Origin: Phoronis australis
Lineage: Eukaryota; Phoronida; Phoronidae
Assembly: GCA_002633005.1 (NCBI GenBank)
Contig: NMRA01000012.1
Span: 1,268,730 to 1,328,729, forward strand
DNA length: 60,000 bases
Reading direction: 5' to 3'
The first letter of the stretch is position 1. The number at the start of each line of letters is the position of its first letter. The position numbers and the translations under genes were made by a program. A model generated the notes under the pieces. The model was not told where the DNA came from. It searched no databases and saw nothing but the letters and a program-made list of their open reading frames with translations. Positions 38,449-51,104 of the stretch are shown here, piece after piece.

Positions 38449-39890
38449 CCCACATATTTATATGTGGGGGCACTATGGCGTCTTTCCTGTCCGTTTGGCG
38501 TCCGCTGCTCTATTTCCAAAACCTTTTGATGCGTGTTCATGAAATTTTGCAAATACGTTCCTTTCATGGATGGGACAGCATGAGCGAATTTTTGGACATA
38601 TCGGACTACGGGTGTGCCGCCTAGTGGCACTTTTAGTTTTTTACATTTACCACTGTATCTTCAAAGGTTGTCGATGGATTTTTATAAAATGTGGTAAATG
38701 GGTATCTATTAGTGAGATGACGCTACCTTCCGGTTTTCGGATGGATTCAAAGTATTTTTTGCCACCTAGTGGCCATTTTGCTGTTTTCGAGTCTGTTTTT
38801 TTGGCATCTGCCACTCTATCAACCAAACTATTCTAAAGATTGTAAAAATTGACATATATGTTATTACTGTGAAGAGGATGGCCGATGATGATTTTCTGAT
38901 GACTTTGACTCCTGTGGTGCTTCTAGTGGCAGTTTTGTTTTCTTTGCGCCCATGGCTGTATTTCCTAAACCTTCTTCAGCCCCTCTATCAACCAAACCAC
39001 TCTAAGGAGGTGAAGAGGATAGCTGATGATGATTTTCGGACTTGGACTACTGTGGCCATCCTAGTGCCAATTTTTGTGCTCCAAGGCTATATCTCCCAAA
39101 CCCTGTGCAGGATTTTTATTAAATTTGGGAAGTATATTTATATGAAGTTGACAACCACGACATTTCGACAGTTCCGACTACCACTGTGCCTCCAAGTGGC
39201 TATTTTATTTTTTCGTTGGGTTCTGTATCTTTGAAACTCCATGACCGATTTTTATAAAATTTAACAAATAGATTTCCTATTAAAGAGATGATGTCGGGTT
39301 CACGTTTTCTGATAGATTTGACTTATAGCTGCCGTTTTTACTATGAAATTTTGTAAATAGGTTTCTATTAAGGATACAACGCTTTCTCATTTTTGGTTGG
39401 ATTTGACATTTTCTACCCCATTTAAAAATTTTGGGTACACTTTTGACATCATCGTCTCCATCCACTAAACTACTTGAAGAATCATTAGTAAAATTTGGAA
39501 ATGTGTTCTTGATGAGAAGACCGAGGCTGACGTTGAATTTTGGAAGTGTTCGACTATTCTGGCAACCCCTGGCATTATTTTGCGTCCACGGCTGTGTCTT
39601 TTTTATTGTTTGCAAAATCTTTATGAAATTTTACTGAGGCATTCCTATGGAGATGGCAACAGCTATTAGGAAGACAACAGCACCTTTCCTTTTTGGGATG
39701 GATACATTTATTCTGCTCCAGCTAGGGGCCGTTTTATTTTTTAAACTTTTTTGTCATCTGCTTCTATATCTGCGGAGGATCATTAAGGAAATTGGCAGAT
39801 TTTCATGAAGTTTGGCAAATAGTTTTTTGAGGCGACACATTTTGGATGGGTTCAATATATTCTGTGCCATCTAATGGTCATTTTTATGAT
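38449..39890. repeat. Diverged ~140-bp monomer array, copy 2
   Basis: It starts at the palindrome CCCACATATTTATATGTGGG and contains around ten monomers of about 140 bp, each with 'tttttatnaaatttggnaaat' and a CTAGTGGC-like box (near 38617, 38765, 38930, 39060, 39195, 39725, 39868). Monomers drift strongly, implying an old array. Several short ORFs inside are by-products. Confidence 0.7.
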
Positions 39891-39924
39891 ACAAATGAAC
39901 ATCCATAGAAGTAACACGTTTGCA

Positions 39925-40006
39925 GTGTAGTCGTTGGCACATTTCAACATTGAGCGTTGCTCTTGTAACAATTATTTTTGCTCAAAATTGGTGAGATTTT
40001 ACTGTT
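39925..40006. mobile_element. A-family MITE end fragment
   Basis: Ends AACAATTATTTTTGCTCAAA then ATTGGTGAGATTTTACTGTT, a family right end lying just past the 140-bp monomer array. Confidence 0.6.
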
Positions 40007-42282
40007 ATGCCGCCACACATGCTGACTATTGTCTTGCATCCCAGGTGTTTATTCTACGTTTATTTTATTTGAAAGTCTTTAAAGAGTTCTACCTGGCCAC
40101 TGACCAATTAATTTCCGAAGGTGTTGGCAGGTAATGTCTGTATTTAAAGTTTTAGCAGTGATAATGATGCCTCCTAATTGCTAGGTATGACCCAAACGTA
40201 AGCCGTAAAGTCCTTGTGAGGCGATTGTGAGGCATTAGGAATTTCATCACCTTAGTATGGATTAGTACTGTCTGCAATAAGGTGTCATCTAATTCATTTG
40301 AACTTAAGACCAGAAGGGTCACCTTGGGAAGTCTCGGGTAGGTTAATCCACCTTTAGGATACACTGGTATTATCTTGTTTTCCGTGGCGTTCGTTTTATT
40401 TGTTTCTGAGTGAGTGTTTTGTGGTGAAAGTTGTATGAATGTGACCATTCCTTATGCTATGGCACAAATTCTTCAGTTGGGGACACAATATTAAAGTGAA
40501 ATTTTATTTCGTCAAATTTCTCATGAAGACTACTTTTTCGTGAAACTTTACTTGACTTTTAGCATGCTTTGTACAGTACAGCTGGCACCAGACATTTGGA
40601 AATTTTGAGCCTTGGGAGCTATGTACAATAGTCAATTTTCTACCGAAGTAAAGAAATTTTAGCCTAGTAGATACAAGGCCTATACATACCTGACGGACCA
40701 TTGGGTAAACAGGTCAAAGGCAAACACCAGATGTGGAATTCCAAAACTTCAATTTTTAGTAAGTTCTCCAAAATGGACATCTTGCAAATTTGTTTCAGTT
40801 CAAAAAGGTCTCTTTGAACTTAGTTTTGTTCGTAGAGGTTCAAGATATAGTGCGGTGTGCACCTTTTCTCTGTGCTAAGAGCAGTAGCGCTGAATGGGTG
40901 ATGAACCTGGCTTGCCATTGGTTAAAAGTCCAAATAAACATTATCTGATTGGTTGGAAGGTAACATTCAAGAATTTCCATTGGTTGGAAGTTCAGACATA
41001 CTAGATCGACATGTTCCACGAAAGGTTGTGTTGCTTGAATCACTCAAGATATCTGGGCATCAACTAAACAGTATAGAGAGATTCATTACACTTTTCTAAG
41101 TGTATTCCGGTGTCATTTGTTTATGACAATTGTCCAATTTACAGAGGCATGCATATTGATGTCTTTTAGAAGTAATTCTGTGTAAAATGATCCTCCTTTT
41201 ACAATGCCACTTCTCCAGAGGTGGCGCTGTGAAAGAGCGTGTACGGTAGTTCGATGTATCTTGTTGGTCTGATGATTAGGAAATCTTGAGATGTCAAGTT
41301 AGGTAACCATTTCATGACATGCATTACAATGTCATATTGCTAGGAGTATATTGCCCGCGATTTTGCATCTTGCATAAGTTATTTTTCGACTAGTCAGAAG
41401 TGGATTAGTGGTTTCATTTATGCCTTCTAACTATGAACTCCCAAAGGCAGTTAACAGCCAATGAATACCATGCATGGGCGATGATTTCAAATTGTTTTCG
41501 GCATTTGAACACAAACATAATTATTTCTTCATTGTTTATTTATTATTTTTATATCTATATCTATGATCTACAAGGAAAAAATAATAAAACTACTATTGCT
41601 GTTTTTATGCTTATGTATGCCAGCATGATGTAGGCTCATGACCTTGACCTGAATGAGGTTACCTCCTCCAAAAGGTAAGCAGTGCCAAAACTGCTTTGGT
41701 CAACATGACATGCATCGCGAATAGCGAGACTGTCACAGGTGTACTATTGCCTGTATTCCACCCACGCAATGCATTAGGAAATCAACACTCTGAGACAGAT
41801 AGGTCGCTGTGAGAATAGATCTAAACACTGATTAGTTCCTTGAGTTACTGCGTCAGTCGTAAACGAGGCCAGCATAGTCTGTGGTATTCTTTAGAGCATC
41901 TATCTTAGCGTTTTACTATGGATTTACCCTATGGTGTCGTGTAAAGGTCGATCTAGACGCAAAGAATGCGTGGTCGGGAGTGAAGGAGTTGTTAGATGTT
42001 GGCAGATTTCAAGGTAGCTGGTTTTACCTGTATGGTTTTGCCTGAAGAAACACCATTATCCTTTTGCAAATAACATCGTTTTCTCTCAAGTAAATGTTCA
42101 TGGGAATAGAAAATTGTGAGTGACGGAAGACTGGCTGCCGTGTAAAAGCCAATATTTTCTGTTTTATTGCTGCAGTCCTAGCGGGATTTCATTAAAAGAT
42201 TTCAGCCTCCAGTCACCGTCATGTTTTGGCATGTTCTCTGTTTCACTATATTGAACTGTTGGAAAAACATTTTGTCTGAACC
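40007..42282. other. No gene recognised
   Basis: Short open frames of up to about 98 codons on minus (40152-40448), without domain or splice support. Confidence 0.4.
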
Positions 42283-42527
42283 TATGTTAAAGTCTCACCA
42301 ATTTCAGACAAAAATAATCGCCAAAATTACCTTTTTCTCATTTTCAATATCTTTTTGCATTGTTGTGACTGCCCAGAAGTTTTCAGATTTTGGTGCCGTG
42401 GTATGTCATTCAAAACTTTAGCTTGGTAAAGCATAACATTTGATGCTATATCTGGTACGAAAAAAGGAGAAAACATAATTTCAGCTGTCCGCCATACTGT
42501 GCCCTAAAGTGATGTGGTTTTGCCATA
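42283..42527. mobile_element. A-family MITE, full-length
   Basis: Starts TGTTAAAGTCTCACCAATTT, CAGACAAAAATAATCGCC; ends GTCCGCCATACTGTGCCC, TAAAGTGATGTGGTTTTGCC. About 245 bp. Confidence 0.7.
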
Positions 42528-43228
42528 TATAAACCTACAACAGGTGGCATAGCCTGCTGCAGCATTTTAAGGCCACATGCAACGTCCTCTTTGAAACCCA
42601 TTTTCACTCTTTTTTGGATGGAACATTTTGTTTTAATACTACCAATTCGCATGCTCAGTTTCACACGATAACTCCATGAACCGAGTGCATTTCATTGGTT
42701 GCTTCAACGGTAAGATTAACTCGAATGAACATGGCTTATTCCTGATTGAAGTTTACGACTTCTGACCCAATCATTAGCGCTGCGTGGGACTTTAACCCTG
42801 ATTAAGTTTGGGTTGAATTCTTAGTTCTTGTCAAACTTCTGACTAATTATACTGCATTACCAAATCAAGTTCTTCTGTTTTGAAAAGTATATTCCACACT
42901 GGAATTGTTTTGAACAATGCCAGTAGGTGGAGGAGGTTTCTATGATTTTTACCAACATATATTCTTTATCAGTAAGGATTTAGGCGATCAAATTGTCTTG
43001 CTTCTGTTTGTGATCTATATGAGGGGTCCTGTACTGTACTCACAGGTGCAGCGATGGTGAATATTCAGGAACGACATTGTGAAGGAACCACATTGACTTC
43101 TGATAGACTGCTTGAAAATAATTTCGTTATCAAGTAAAAAGAAAACGATTACTCCGGATGTATTCAAGTGGTGCAATGCAGGTACCATTTCCCTAAGTGA
43201 ATTTCTTACCTTGTATTTCTTCTTTTAG

Positions 43229-43275
43229 CACAACTGCCTCCTGGATTTGATTTCTTAGAAGGGAACAGTCATCTT
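43229..43275 (+). CDS. Candidate 47-nt internal micro-exon of the same gene
   Basis: Acceptor TTTCTTCTTTTAG ends at 43228 and donor GTAAGT starts at 43276. Only one frame is open through the exon. It needs one base from the previous exon, exactly what the phase-1 end at 8995 supplies (G+CA = Ala). It then reads QLPPGFDFLEGNSHL and ends in phase 0. The other two frames contain stops within 30 bases. The phase match across a 34-kb intron, two strong splice sites and a non-repetitive setting make this the second-best coding call here. I do not recognise the peptide. Confidence 0.55.
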
Positions 43276-43867
43276 GTAAGTTATGAATGTTGTGATTTAG
43301 GCGGAGCTTTCTATTATATTTTGTTGCTGGTTTTATGATTTCTTTGTTGGTATATTACGCATGTCTTCTCAAATCCTTGTGCATTAAGCAGGAAACAACG
43401 ACTCGCTGGTAGAGAACGACTGATGAATTATTCTCAAACCTCAGTCACCCGCTTTTTTACATTATGGCATGAACACACTTTTGTCATTGATAACGAGACA
43501 TTATGTCTTAATTAGAGGGGTGACCTCAGTACACAGTTTTTCACGCGGTACAATCAATGCTGTGCACAGCCATAGAACATTCCACATGCTATGCATTTTC
43601 ACACCAACTTACCAACTTACTTGTAGCAGTAATAGAGCTTTGATTGCAATCGATGTTTCTGCAAACGTACTATCTTTGATGTTGAGACGTACCCGTAAGG
43701 TATCCGTTAGCCTTGCTTTTTAATATGAGTTGCTCTGCCAGCCAGAAATTGCTTTAAAGTATAAAGGTCTTGAAGTCTGCTAACCAGTTAAAATGCATGA
43801 TGCTTGTGAAACTGTAACATTAATGAGGAGGTTAAAAGAAAGTATGTAACCGAAATGAAGGCAGCGT

Positions 43868-44075
43868 CTTCAATTTCACACACATGAATAATTGCCAAAA
43901 TTTCTTTCATTTCCAAAGATTGAATGTGTATAGGGTGTTCACATTTTTCTGAAGTTTTGTTTTATGATAGCTGTTCCACACACATTGTGAAGTGAACTTT
44001 TTCTTAACTCTATTTTTTCAGAAATTTGGGGAAATTGAAATTCCACTTAAATGCCGTATTGTATGCTAAACGCAA
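43868..44075. mobile_element. A-family MITE, diverged
   Basis: CAATTTCACACACATGAATA then ATTGCCAAAATTTCTTTCAT opens it, and the interior (tgatagctgttccacac, ttgaaattccactt, gccgtattgt) follows the family. The ends are decayed. Confidence 0.45.
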
Positions 44076-44807
44076 GACTGTTCATCATATTCATAACTTA
44101 CATTATACAAAGTAGCTACTGCAAGTGTTTGCTATTTTTGAAGTTGATACACATCAACTTGTCAAAGTAGGGTCTCTCTTTTTGCTTTGAAATGGAAACA
44201 AAACTGTACTTTGACTGGATTTGCGCTTTATCCTTCTGCTCGGTTGTGCCAGCCCTGTTTTTTCTGTGATCTTGGGTTCCGTCTCTGGTTAATTATTTCC
44301 TCTGGGTATACAATTGTTCTTCCGGCTCCCAGCCTCACTCCAGCCGAGTGAGGTTGTGACCTTTTCCGGGTATCAGTTGCACCTCCCCAGGTTGTACTAA
44401 TGCACAGTTGTTGCGCCCCTCGGCTGTTTTCTCACTTGAGCTTACATGAATGAAACACACGTATTATCAGTGGATACAACCAGTTCCCCACTTCAGATGT
44501 GTTAGTCGTTCCATCTAAGGTTATCAGAACTGCTGGTATCTGAACTGTAAGGGCTATTATAGTTTTCTCCGATTAAACACAATTTCTATGGCAAATGTAT
44601 GTCGACGTTTTTTGGCTCCGTTGTCCTTGTAGGTCCAAGGCAGCTGGGCATTTCCATTATTGTTATAACTGTTGTGAAATGTTGAGAAATATGACATTTA
44701 TGTTTAGTCATTGGTGATAGCAGCCATGAGGTTGTAGTGTCATAAGAAATGGTTCAAACAAACCGTGGGAATATGCGCTTGGGTACGTTAGTACAATATG
44801 AACGTAA

Positions 44808-45054
44808 CTGGTAAAACATCCTTAACTTCGGACAAAAATAATTGTCAAAATTGGTCTTTTTTCATTTTTCAAAGGCTCTTACATTCTTGTGAACTTTCAC
44901 AATTTCTCAAAAATATTGTCTTATGAAAATTGTGGTATAGAACTTACAAATTATAATTTAGAGGTTTTTTGTGTTACGTACATGATAAAGGGCAAGAAGA
45001 AAATTCCACTTGTCGGCCATATTGTGTCCTAAGTTTGTGAGATTTTCCCATATA
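44808..45054. mobile_element. A-family MITE, full-length
   Basis: Starts CTGGTAAAACATCCTTAACT, TCGGACAAAAATAATTGTC; ends TGTCGGCCATATTGTGTCC, TAAGTTTGTGAGATTTTCCC. About 247 bp and clear. Confidence 0.75.
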
Positions 45055-45220
45055 ACTACTCAGCTATTTTGTCACCACAATGTCTCAGTGGGTATTTCAC
45101 TCAGCTAGGTTTAATCTTAGGTGAGTATTTTGACTTTGTGGTACCAGTGGTATCGTCCTAGGTACTTTAAGTGTTTTGGTTTTGTGACGGTAATGTCTTG
45201 TGTGGTCGGCAAGAGTTAGT

Positions 45221-45290
45221 GATGTCATGCATTTCGTTAGGTTTCTTATCATTTGATGTCATGCATTTTGTTAGGTTTGTTATCATTTGG
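45221..45290. repeat. 34-bp tandem duplication
   Basis: GATGTCATGCATTTCGTTAG, GTTTCTTATCATTT is repeated with two or three changes. Confidence 0.85.
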
Positions 45291-45392
45291 CTTTGTCTCA
45301 TACACTGGTTTTCCGATTGTCCAGGTATTGCCACGGTCTATAGTTCATATGTATTGTACCTTGCCTGTGAGGTGGAAGTGGACTTCGCTGAA

Positions 45393-45870
45393 ACTTTACT
45401 TTCCTTTCCCACTAGACACCGATATCGAAGTTTTCGCTAGATTGCGATTTAGTCATCGGAGTAAACACCAGATGGCGCAGTTCATTCGTACTCTCAAACA
45501 AATATTAGAGTGGTGGGTAATAAGAGATAATAAATAATAATGAGGAAAAAGAATGACAGAAATAAGAAATAAGAATGATGAACTGAAATGTACCAACGTA
45601 AACTGACTCTTCAATAACAAAGAGTCATTAAGTCTCACTGATCCTATATCGTTGCTGAGACCTCTCCGAATAACTTTGCCGAAGTTTCGCTCCGAGTTTC
45701 CCCACTACAATGATGTTTCGTTGAGTACCAAAGCTTGGCTTTTAAATCCTTCTATTTTCCGCAAAGTTTCACCTGCAGATTAACTATCAGAGTTAACCTT
45801 TCCCACATACCGAAACTTCGCTTAAAGCAAAGTTTCACCTCTAGTGGGAAAACACTGTTAGAAAGTAAAA
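45393..45870. mobile_element. Palindromic MITE with CCCACTAG termini
   Basis: The left end CTTTACTTTCCTTTCCCACT (AG) and right end CTAGTGGGAAAACACTG then TTAGAAAGTAAAAG are inverted. Near each end are further mirrored motifs such as GAAGTTTCG. About 475 bp, no ORF. A small related stretch lies at 5385-5450. Confidence 0.6.
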
Positions 45871-46142
45871 GTAACTTGAATTCAGTCTTCCTGTGCCGGC
45901 CAGTCCTTTATTCCTTGTTGTTGCTAGATATTATCACAAGATTACATTTTTTTCACCGGGCTTCTCCTCCAGTTGCAAGTGCTCATTTTCTGCTTCCTTG
46001 TCTCCATAATATCATTAGAACATTGTTTCATTTTATCTACTTTTTGCCTGGTTATGATTTTATATCGTAGTCATCATCAACATAAAAACAGACAATCCAG
46101 CATTTTGTCAGGCATTGTGCTTCTTCTAAGATAACCCTTCAG

Positions 46143-46320
46143 GTCAGACAAATAATGCTTCTTGGAATGTTGGTCATATCCTGGAGAAACTCTTGGTTTG
46201 TGTGGTCAAAGGCTTTCCATGAATCTAGGAAGTTGAGAGGATAGAAGTATCTGTGTTCACTTGTTTCTTGGTCAGTTGTGAGATGGTGTCCAGGTAATTC
46301 TCATGTCAGTCTGTTGAGAG
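46143..46320 (-). pseudogene. LINE-type reverse transcriptase fragment
   Basis: On the minus strand a short frame gives EHRYFYPLNFLDSWKAFD (Lys-Ala-Phe-Asp at 46215-46204), followed by NIPRSIICL. This matches the reverse-transcriptase block of non-LTR retrotransposons, where a hydrophobic stretch, D-F-x-KAFD and, some 20 residues later, 'gIP..ii.li' occur in that order. The aspartate of the KAFD block, a catalytic-site residue in the family, is kept. Stop codons follow immediately, and no YxDD box, endonuclease or poly-A tail was found, so only a fragment survives. The subfamily cannot be decided from so little. Confidence 0.55.
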
Positions 46321-46399
46321 ATTTCTCCTTAATACTGGTATTAATCGTTGGTTTGTTAGTGGATAGGTGTCATAAATCTTATTGATTATGCTTTGAAAT

Positions 46400-49300
46400 T
46401 GAGAATTTTGAATTTGGATTAATAACTAGCTATAGGCAGAGTCATGGAATAACATCATATTCACAGCAAGCTTTGAATACAATGAAAGCTGACTGAAAGC
46501 TTTCGTTGACAACCTGCTGTCTTAGTCACTCTTTTTCACGAATTGACTGTAAGATAGCACGGTGTCAGACAACTCTAGTTGATTAAATTCACACTCGGTA
46601 TGGTGTCTAAGGTAGTAATGCTACACCTTCAGGAGATAGTAAAGGTCTGCATCCCTATGCAGACACTGGAGTCATTAGTAGATTTCATGAATTTGGAAAA
46701 ACTGCCTTCTCGTCAGTATGCACAGGGCATCCTACCCAGTTGGATCTCTATGCTGGTATGATCGTCACATTCAAAGATGTTCACACTAACTAGGGCTGTT
46801 TGTAAAAGGATGCTATTAGCTGATGAACTTTGCAGAATTGTTTTTCTCTAATCACAACCAAAGCATCTCACCTTTTTGAAGCAATGAAAAATTTTTCAGA
46901 AATTATAGAGGTAGGTAGAGAAAATTGATTAATCCGCAGCTTACCTTACTAACTTTATTTTAAAGCTTACTTGAGCCGTCATTACTGTTTCTAAAAGCCA
47001 GCTCAGACACCTACGTGACTGGCATTGTTATGAGGAGGTGTTTCATATTGATTAATAGAGGTGTGAACATGGGTACTCTTGTGAGATTTCTTCAAAACAG
47101 ATCACCTTTTCTAGTTTCAGTTAACAAAGTTTAATTTTTATATGTATTGTTAACAGAGACATTTTCTGAAAATCTTGTTTGTTATATCCTAAACTTTTGG
47201 TATATTGAGCACCAGTTCTTCATCTATTTAGCAGACAAATGGCCGACAATTAAAATTTTGTTTTGTCATATTTTTTAAAAAAATAAGAGGTTGAGAAAAT
47301 TAGTGTTATTAGCACAATAAAACTCTATAGGTAAAGGTGCTATTATTTGCAGCACTTTAATCAACCTTGGAAAGATGGGAAATTGACACATTTGGCAGTT
47401 ATAGTTATTTTTGTGTCAAATAATTGGAGAAGTATAGCAGTATGAGCTCATGGAGTTAAATTTAAGTGTTTTGTTAACCCTTCCAGTAAAGGTTCTATTT
47501 TTAGGAAAATCTTTTTTTTCCATATTCTTCATACTTTATACCATTAGTAGTATTTATTACAGTAAATTCTGCTGCAATTTTTGTGCTAAGGAAAGTATTT
47601 TCAAATCACAAACTTACTGGTGACAGGACTCATGGCGCAATTATTACACTTAAGCAAATCTTCCTCTGCTCTTCAGCAGGGGAGGTAGCATTTAGCATGG
47701 TGTGTTCAGCTGACATTCCGCCAGCCTGCAGGTCAAACTGTTCTCAATTAACCCAGAACTTTTACAGACATCTGGTTCCCGTTTGCTCCGTTTATATTTC
47801 TCAATTATTTTAGGCTATCCAGTCAAAACTCATTTGGACAGACTTGCCCTGAGAGCTGGGCTGCAGTTTCCTCATGTGTCTGTGTATAGTGAGTAGAATT
47901 GGTAATTCACTCCATTGGTGAGTTTACTCCAGGTCCTGGCCTTCAGTTACCTCTGCGTGGTTTGCTCTCATTCGATTATACTCCAGGTTGCACTACAAGC
48001 GATGAGACTGCTGCCTCCATTGGTGTAGCTGTGTGCCAGTAACTGTTTCAGATACTGTTCCGTTCTGTTTTGATTCCTGATACTGTACTTCACCTGTGAT
48101 CTGGTGAGTTGAAATTTCAGCCAACAAGGCTGAATCTCGTTGGTTGGGAATTGGTCTTTGACAGAGGATAATGAGGAGTTTTAGTCTTTTACAGAATTCA
48201 TTCATGCAGTGTTTGTCATATTTGACTCTTAGTTAGTTCGTGATAGACAGTATAATTAACAGATTATTGTCCCGACATTTCTATGTTGTTGAGGAAATCA
48301 GTTGTGTCATGTGTTTGTTTATTTGCGTGTTAATGTCCAACATTGACATTAATGAAACATCTTCCCCATGAAAGAGGACAAGCCTATGATAAAATGACTG
48401 AATTGTGGGACAGTGCAAGGTATCTTATTCAACAGATATACCACAGCAGGGCTGACACAGGTTCTCGTAACTTATTTGAAATGTGGCCTGATTCATATTG
48501 GGTAATATTTGCTTTGGGATCAGACAAACGGCCGTTGATTGCTCTGAATGCAGTAATCCAGACAACGCCACGTAATACTTCTAGCGTAGCCTAATTGACC
48601 CGACGGACTTTGGCAAAAGTAGTACTAATCGGCGATATGTTCGTAGAAATGGCAAATGATCTAATTTACAGTTATTAAAAGGTTTGGTAGTTATCCGGTC
48701 TTATGCAAGTCGTGGTCAATAGCTAGTAATGCAGATGTCTCAGTATTTATCTCCTTCATTTTGTTCTCAATGCACAGAGCTAGAGTGGTATTGCTGTTAT
48801 GTCTGACATGCTTTTTTTACTGAAATTGTTGCCCTTTCATGCTCTGTGAGGCTAAAACCTCATGGCGCCACATCCTTGCGACTTGTAAATCGAAATTTAT
48901 TAGAGGAACAGAGCATTTACTGTTTTGAAAGAACAAGTTTGCCTGGTCGTCCGTTTGTACTATAACATCTGGACCTTTGATTGGTCAATGCACACATGCT
49001 GGGATTGTTGTTTTGATAATAATGTTGTCAAATCATAAGAAGTGCTTGACCAGTTTGATAGTTTTTGTCAAATTACTACAAGACCAATGAAGCGTAAGTC
49101 CAACTAGTAATAAATTGTTTGATAATATTGTCAAATAAAATCAACAAGACTGCGTGCCATATCAGGAAGTATCAAATAAATGTTGGGAGGATCAAGAAAT
49201 AGTACAACCTGAAACAAATGTACCCACTTTTCTTGAAGCTAAGTGACTACTGTTTTCCAAGTTTGGGACAATAATACGGTATTATCGACTTGGGAGGTAG

Positions 49301-49855
49301 ACAGTAGTGTGTCACTGGTGAGGATGCAGAGAGTGTTCAGGGTTCCCTTCCTGTCCCCTCTCAGTTATTTGGACTGTGTTAGATCCAGAAGGGACGGAAC
49401 CTTTTTGCTCTCTAATTTTTTCATCGCTACATTGGAGAAATCTTCAGTCACCCTTGAAACTCATGTCTATTACTATGAATATGGGTTTTAGTTTGAACTG
49501 GGTTTTCCTTTTCATAGACTACATACCATCCATTTATTTTAAGTGGTATTTGTACTTACTAATTATTTTTTGTCTGGCTAATATGAAATTTCATCCATTA
49601 CCTCCTCTGCACTGGCTGTGTATTTTTGGTACAAGACAGAAGTTTTTATGTGTCACTCAATGCATGATATTTACGACTGGTCGCATTCCTGCCATAGTCA
49701 TTAAACCATGTGACCTTGGGTGCAGACAATACAAACTTTGCTGATGTGATGGGTGGATGGCTGGATCAACTTCTTTCAGGAGCAATGTTGCGTAATTGCT
49801 GGGGGCAGGGGAGTGTGGTACAGTTTGGTCTCTGTTTTTTCTAGCCATGAGCTGG
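46400..49855. other. No gene recognised apart from one MITE-like stretch
   Basis: Contains the weak A-related stretch at 47.2-47.4 kb. An 83-codon frame (48343-48594) is the most protein-like by composition, but it has no splice signals fitting the gene model and no recognised domain. Confidence 0.4.
47195..47400. mobile_element. A-family-related MITE, diverged
   Basis: CACCAGTTCTTCATCTATTT then AGCAGACAAATGGCCGACAA matches the start of the stretch at 29.64 kb and, more loosely, the A-family left end. The limits are uncertain. Confidence 0.35.
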
Positions 49856-50082
49856 TACGGTAAAATCTCATCAATTTTGAACAGACGTTATTATCAAAAT
49901 TGTTCTTTTTTCATTTCCCAAGGTCTAACGTTGTGAATAGTCGTGTTTTTTCTAGCATCTGATGGTGGCTGTGCTTCAGAACTTGAACATGAAAAGCATT
50001 AATTTGGCACGGCATGTCTGAAGAGTAATAAAACAAGATTTCACTTGATGGCCATGTTATGTGCAAATTGGTGATATTACCA
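49856..50082. mobile_element. A-family MITE, full-length
   Basis: Starts TACGGTAAAATCTCATCAAT; ends TGATGGCCATGTTATGTGC then AAATTGGTGATATTACCA. About 227 bp. Confidence 0.7.
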
Positions 50083-50788
50083 CAATGTGATGATTGTTGC
50101 GACTCAATGTGAATACTTCACTATGGTCAGAACACCATCCCAGCTTAACCCCTCTTTTGTTTGATGTTAGTGGCATAATACCATATGGGATTAAGTGGGT
50201 AGAATTTCTTTATTTTTGTTGGAAGACTGATTACCCAAAAGAAAACTTCCATTTAATGTTTTCTAAAGGCAATGTCATACCTGCTATAATATTTTCATGA
50301 AATGGGCAGAAATGAGAGTGAGAAATGATTTACTTAGGCCAAAAATGCCTCGATTACAACACTTTTTAGATAGGGTAACTTACTCAAATATGCACATCAC
50401 TTAGACGGTTTCCACTTAGTTTGCCAGGTTTTCAAGATCGTACTGAGAACTGTGTACCTTGGTATGACAAAGCTCTTGGGACACACATCTAGGATACTTC
50501 ATGTAGCCTTGCAATAGTCAGAATTCCACCATGTGGTGTTTACTGACAGCCGTGTCTAAATATGCTAAAATGATGTTTTCAAAATTTATTTTGGCGAGAA
50601 ATTTAAGATAACAAAATTTCCCTTTTATTATAGTTTAAATTAAACTGACATGAGGTCTTAGGGTTGTTATTTTCTCTGAATGTCAGTTGAAGAATTCAGT
50701 TTATGTACTGGAGCATGACGCTCAACAATGAAAGCTAGTTACAGTTTCATTTCCTCGTTTTCTTCCTAAAATTAGAGCTTTAATGGGG

Positions 50789-50906
50789 CGTAGGCACACA
50801 TAGGCGCATCCAACCACCTTTTGGCATTTGAACGTAACGCCTACGCACGGTAAGTTACGTTCAGTGCTCAAGGTGGTACGGTGGGCTTTGGGCGCCTACC
50901 TACCTC
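50789..50906. repeat. Imperfect palindrome of about 118 bp
   Basis: GTAGGCACACATAGGCGC...AACCACC...TTTGAACGTAAC is mirrored by GTTACGTTCAGTGCTCAA...GGTGGT...GGCGCCTACC. It is GC-richer than its surroundings and non-coding. Confidence 0.7.
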
Positions 50907-50934
50907 TTATTTTACCACTACAGCACTGCCTAAA

Positions 50935-51104
50935 AGACATGCATAACCATAAACACCTCCATGTGCAAGTTCTGTACCATAGCTCTGAGCATCAAACCTT
51001 ATTTTGAAGTATTGTGGGCATACTAATATTGTTAGAAAACCTTGAAAACTGGAAAAGGAAATTTTGGAAATTGCTTTTGTCCAAAATTAGTGAGGCTTTA
51101 CCGT
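50935..51104. mobile_element. A-family MITE, 5'-truncated
   Basis: The interior ACCATAGCTCTGAGCATC, then GTTAGAAAACCTTGAAAAC, and the right end TTGTCCAAAATTAGTGAGGC, TTTACCGTG align with the 57.6-kb copy. The left end is absent. Confidence 0.6.

Larger units (their letters stand above)
8996..43228 (+). other. Inferred 34-kb phase-1 intron
   Basis: Runs from GTAAGA to TTTTAG if the exon model is right. It holds the 198-bp-arm hairpin, two B-family MITE copies, many A-family copies and the diverged 140-bp monomer arrays. I found no other exon with convincing splice signals and coding character on either strand, but short coding or UTR exons could be missed without transcript data. Confidence 0.4.

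Noticed and set aside
38610-39200. Repeated CCACCTAGTGGC boxes as possible CTCF sites.
   Set aside because: The spacing within the box differs from the CTCF core and the positions sit in a tandem repeat; no independent support.
46579-46761. 60-codon frame next to the RT relic, considered as another piece of the retrotransposon.
   Set aside because: It lies on the opposite strand and shows no RT, endonuclease or gag-like motif.
48343-48594. 83-codon frame with a protein-like composition.
   Set aside because: No domain, no acceptor/donor pair compatible with the gene model, and such lengths occur by chance in this much sequence.
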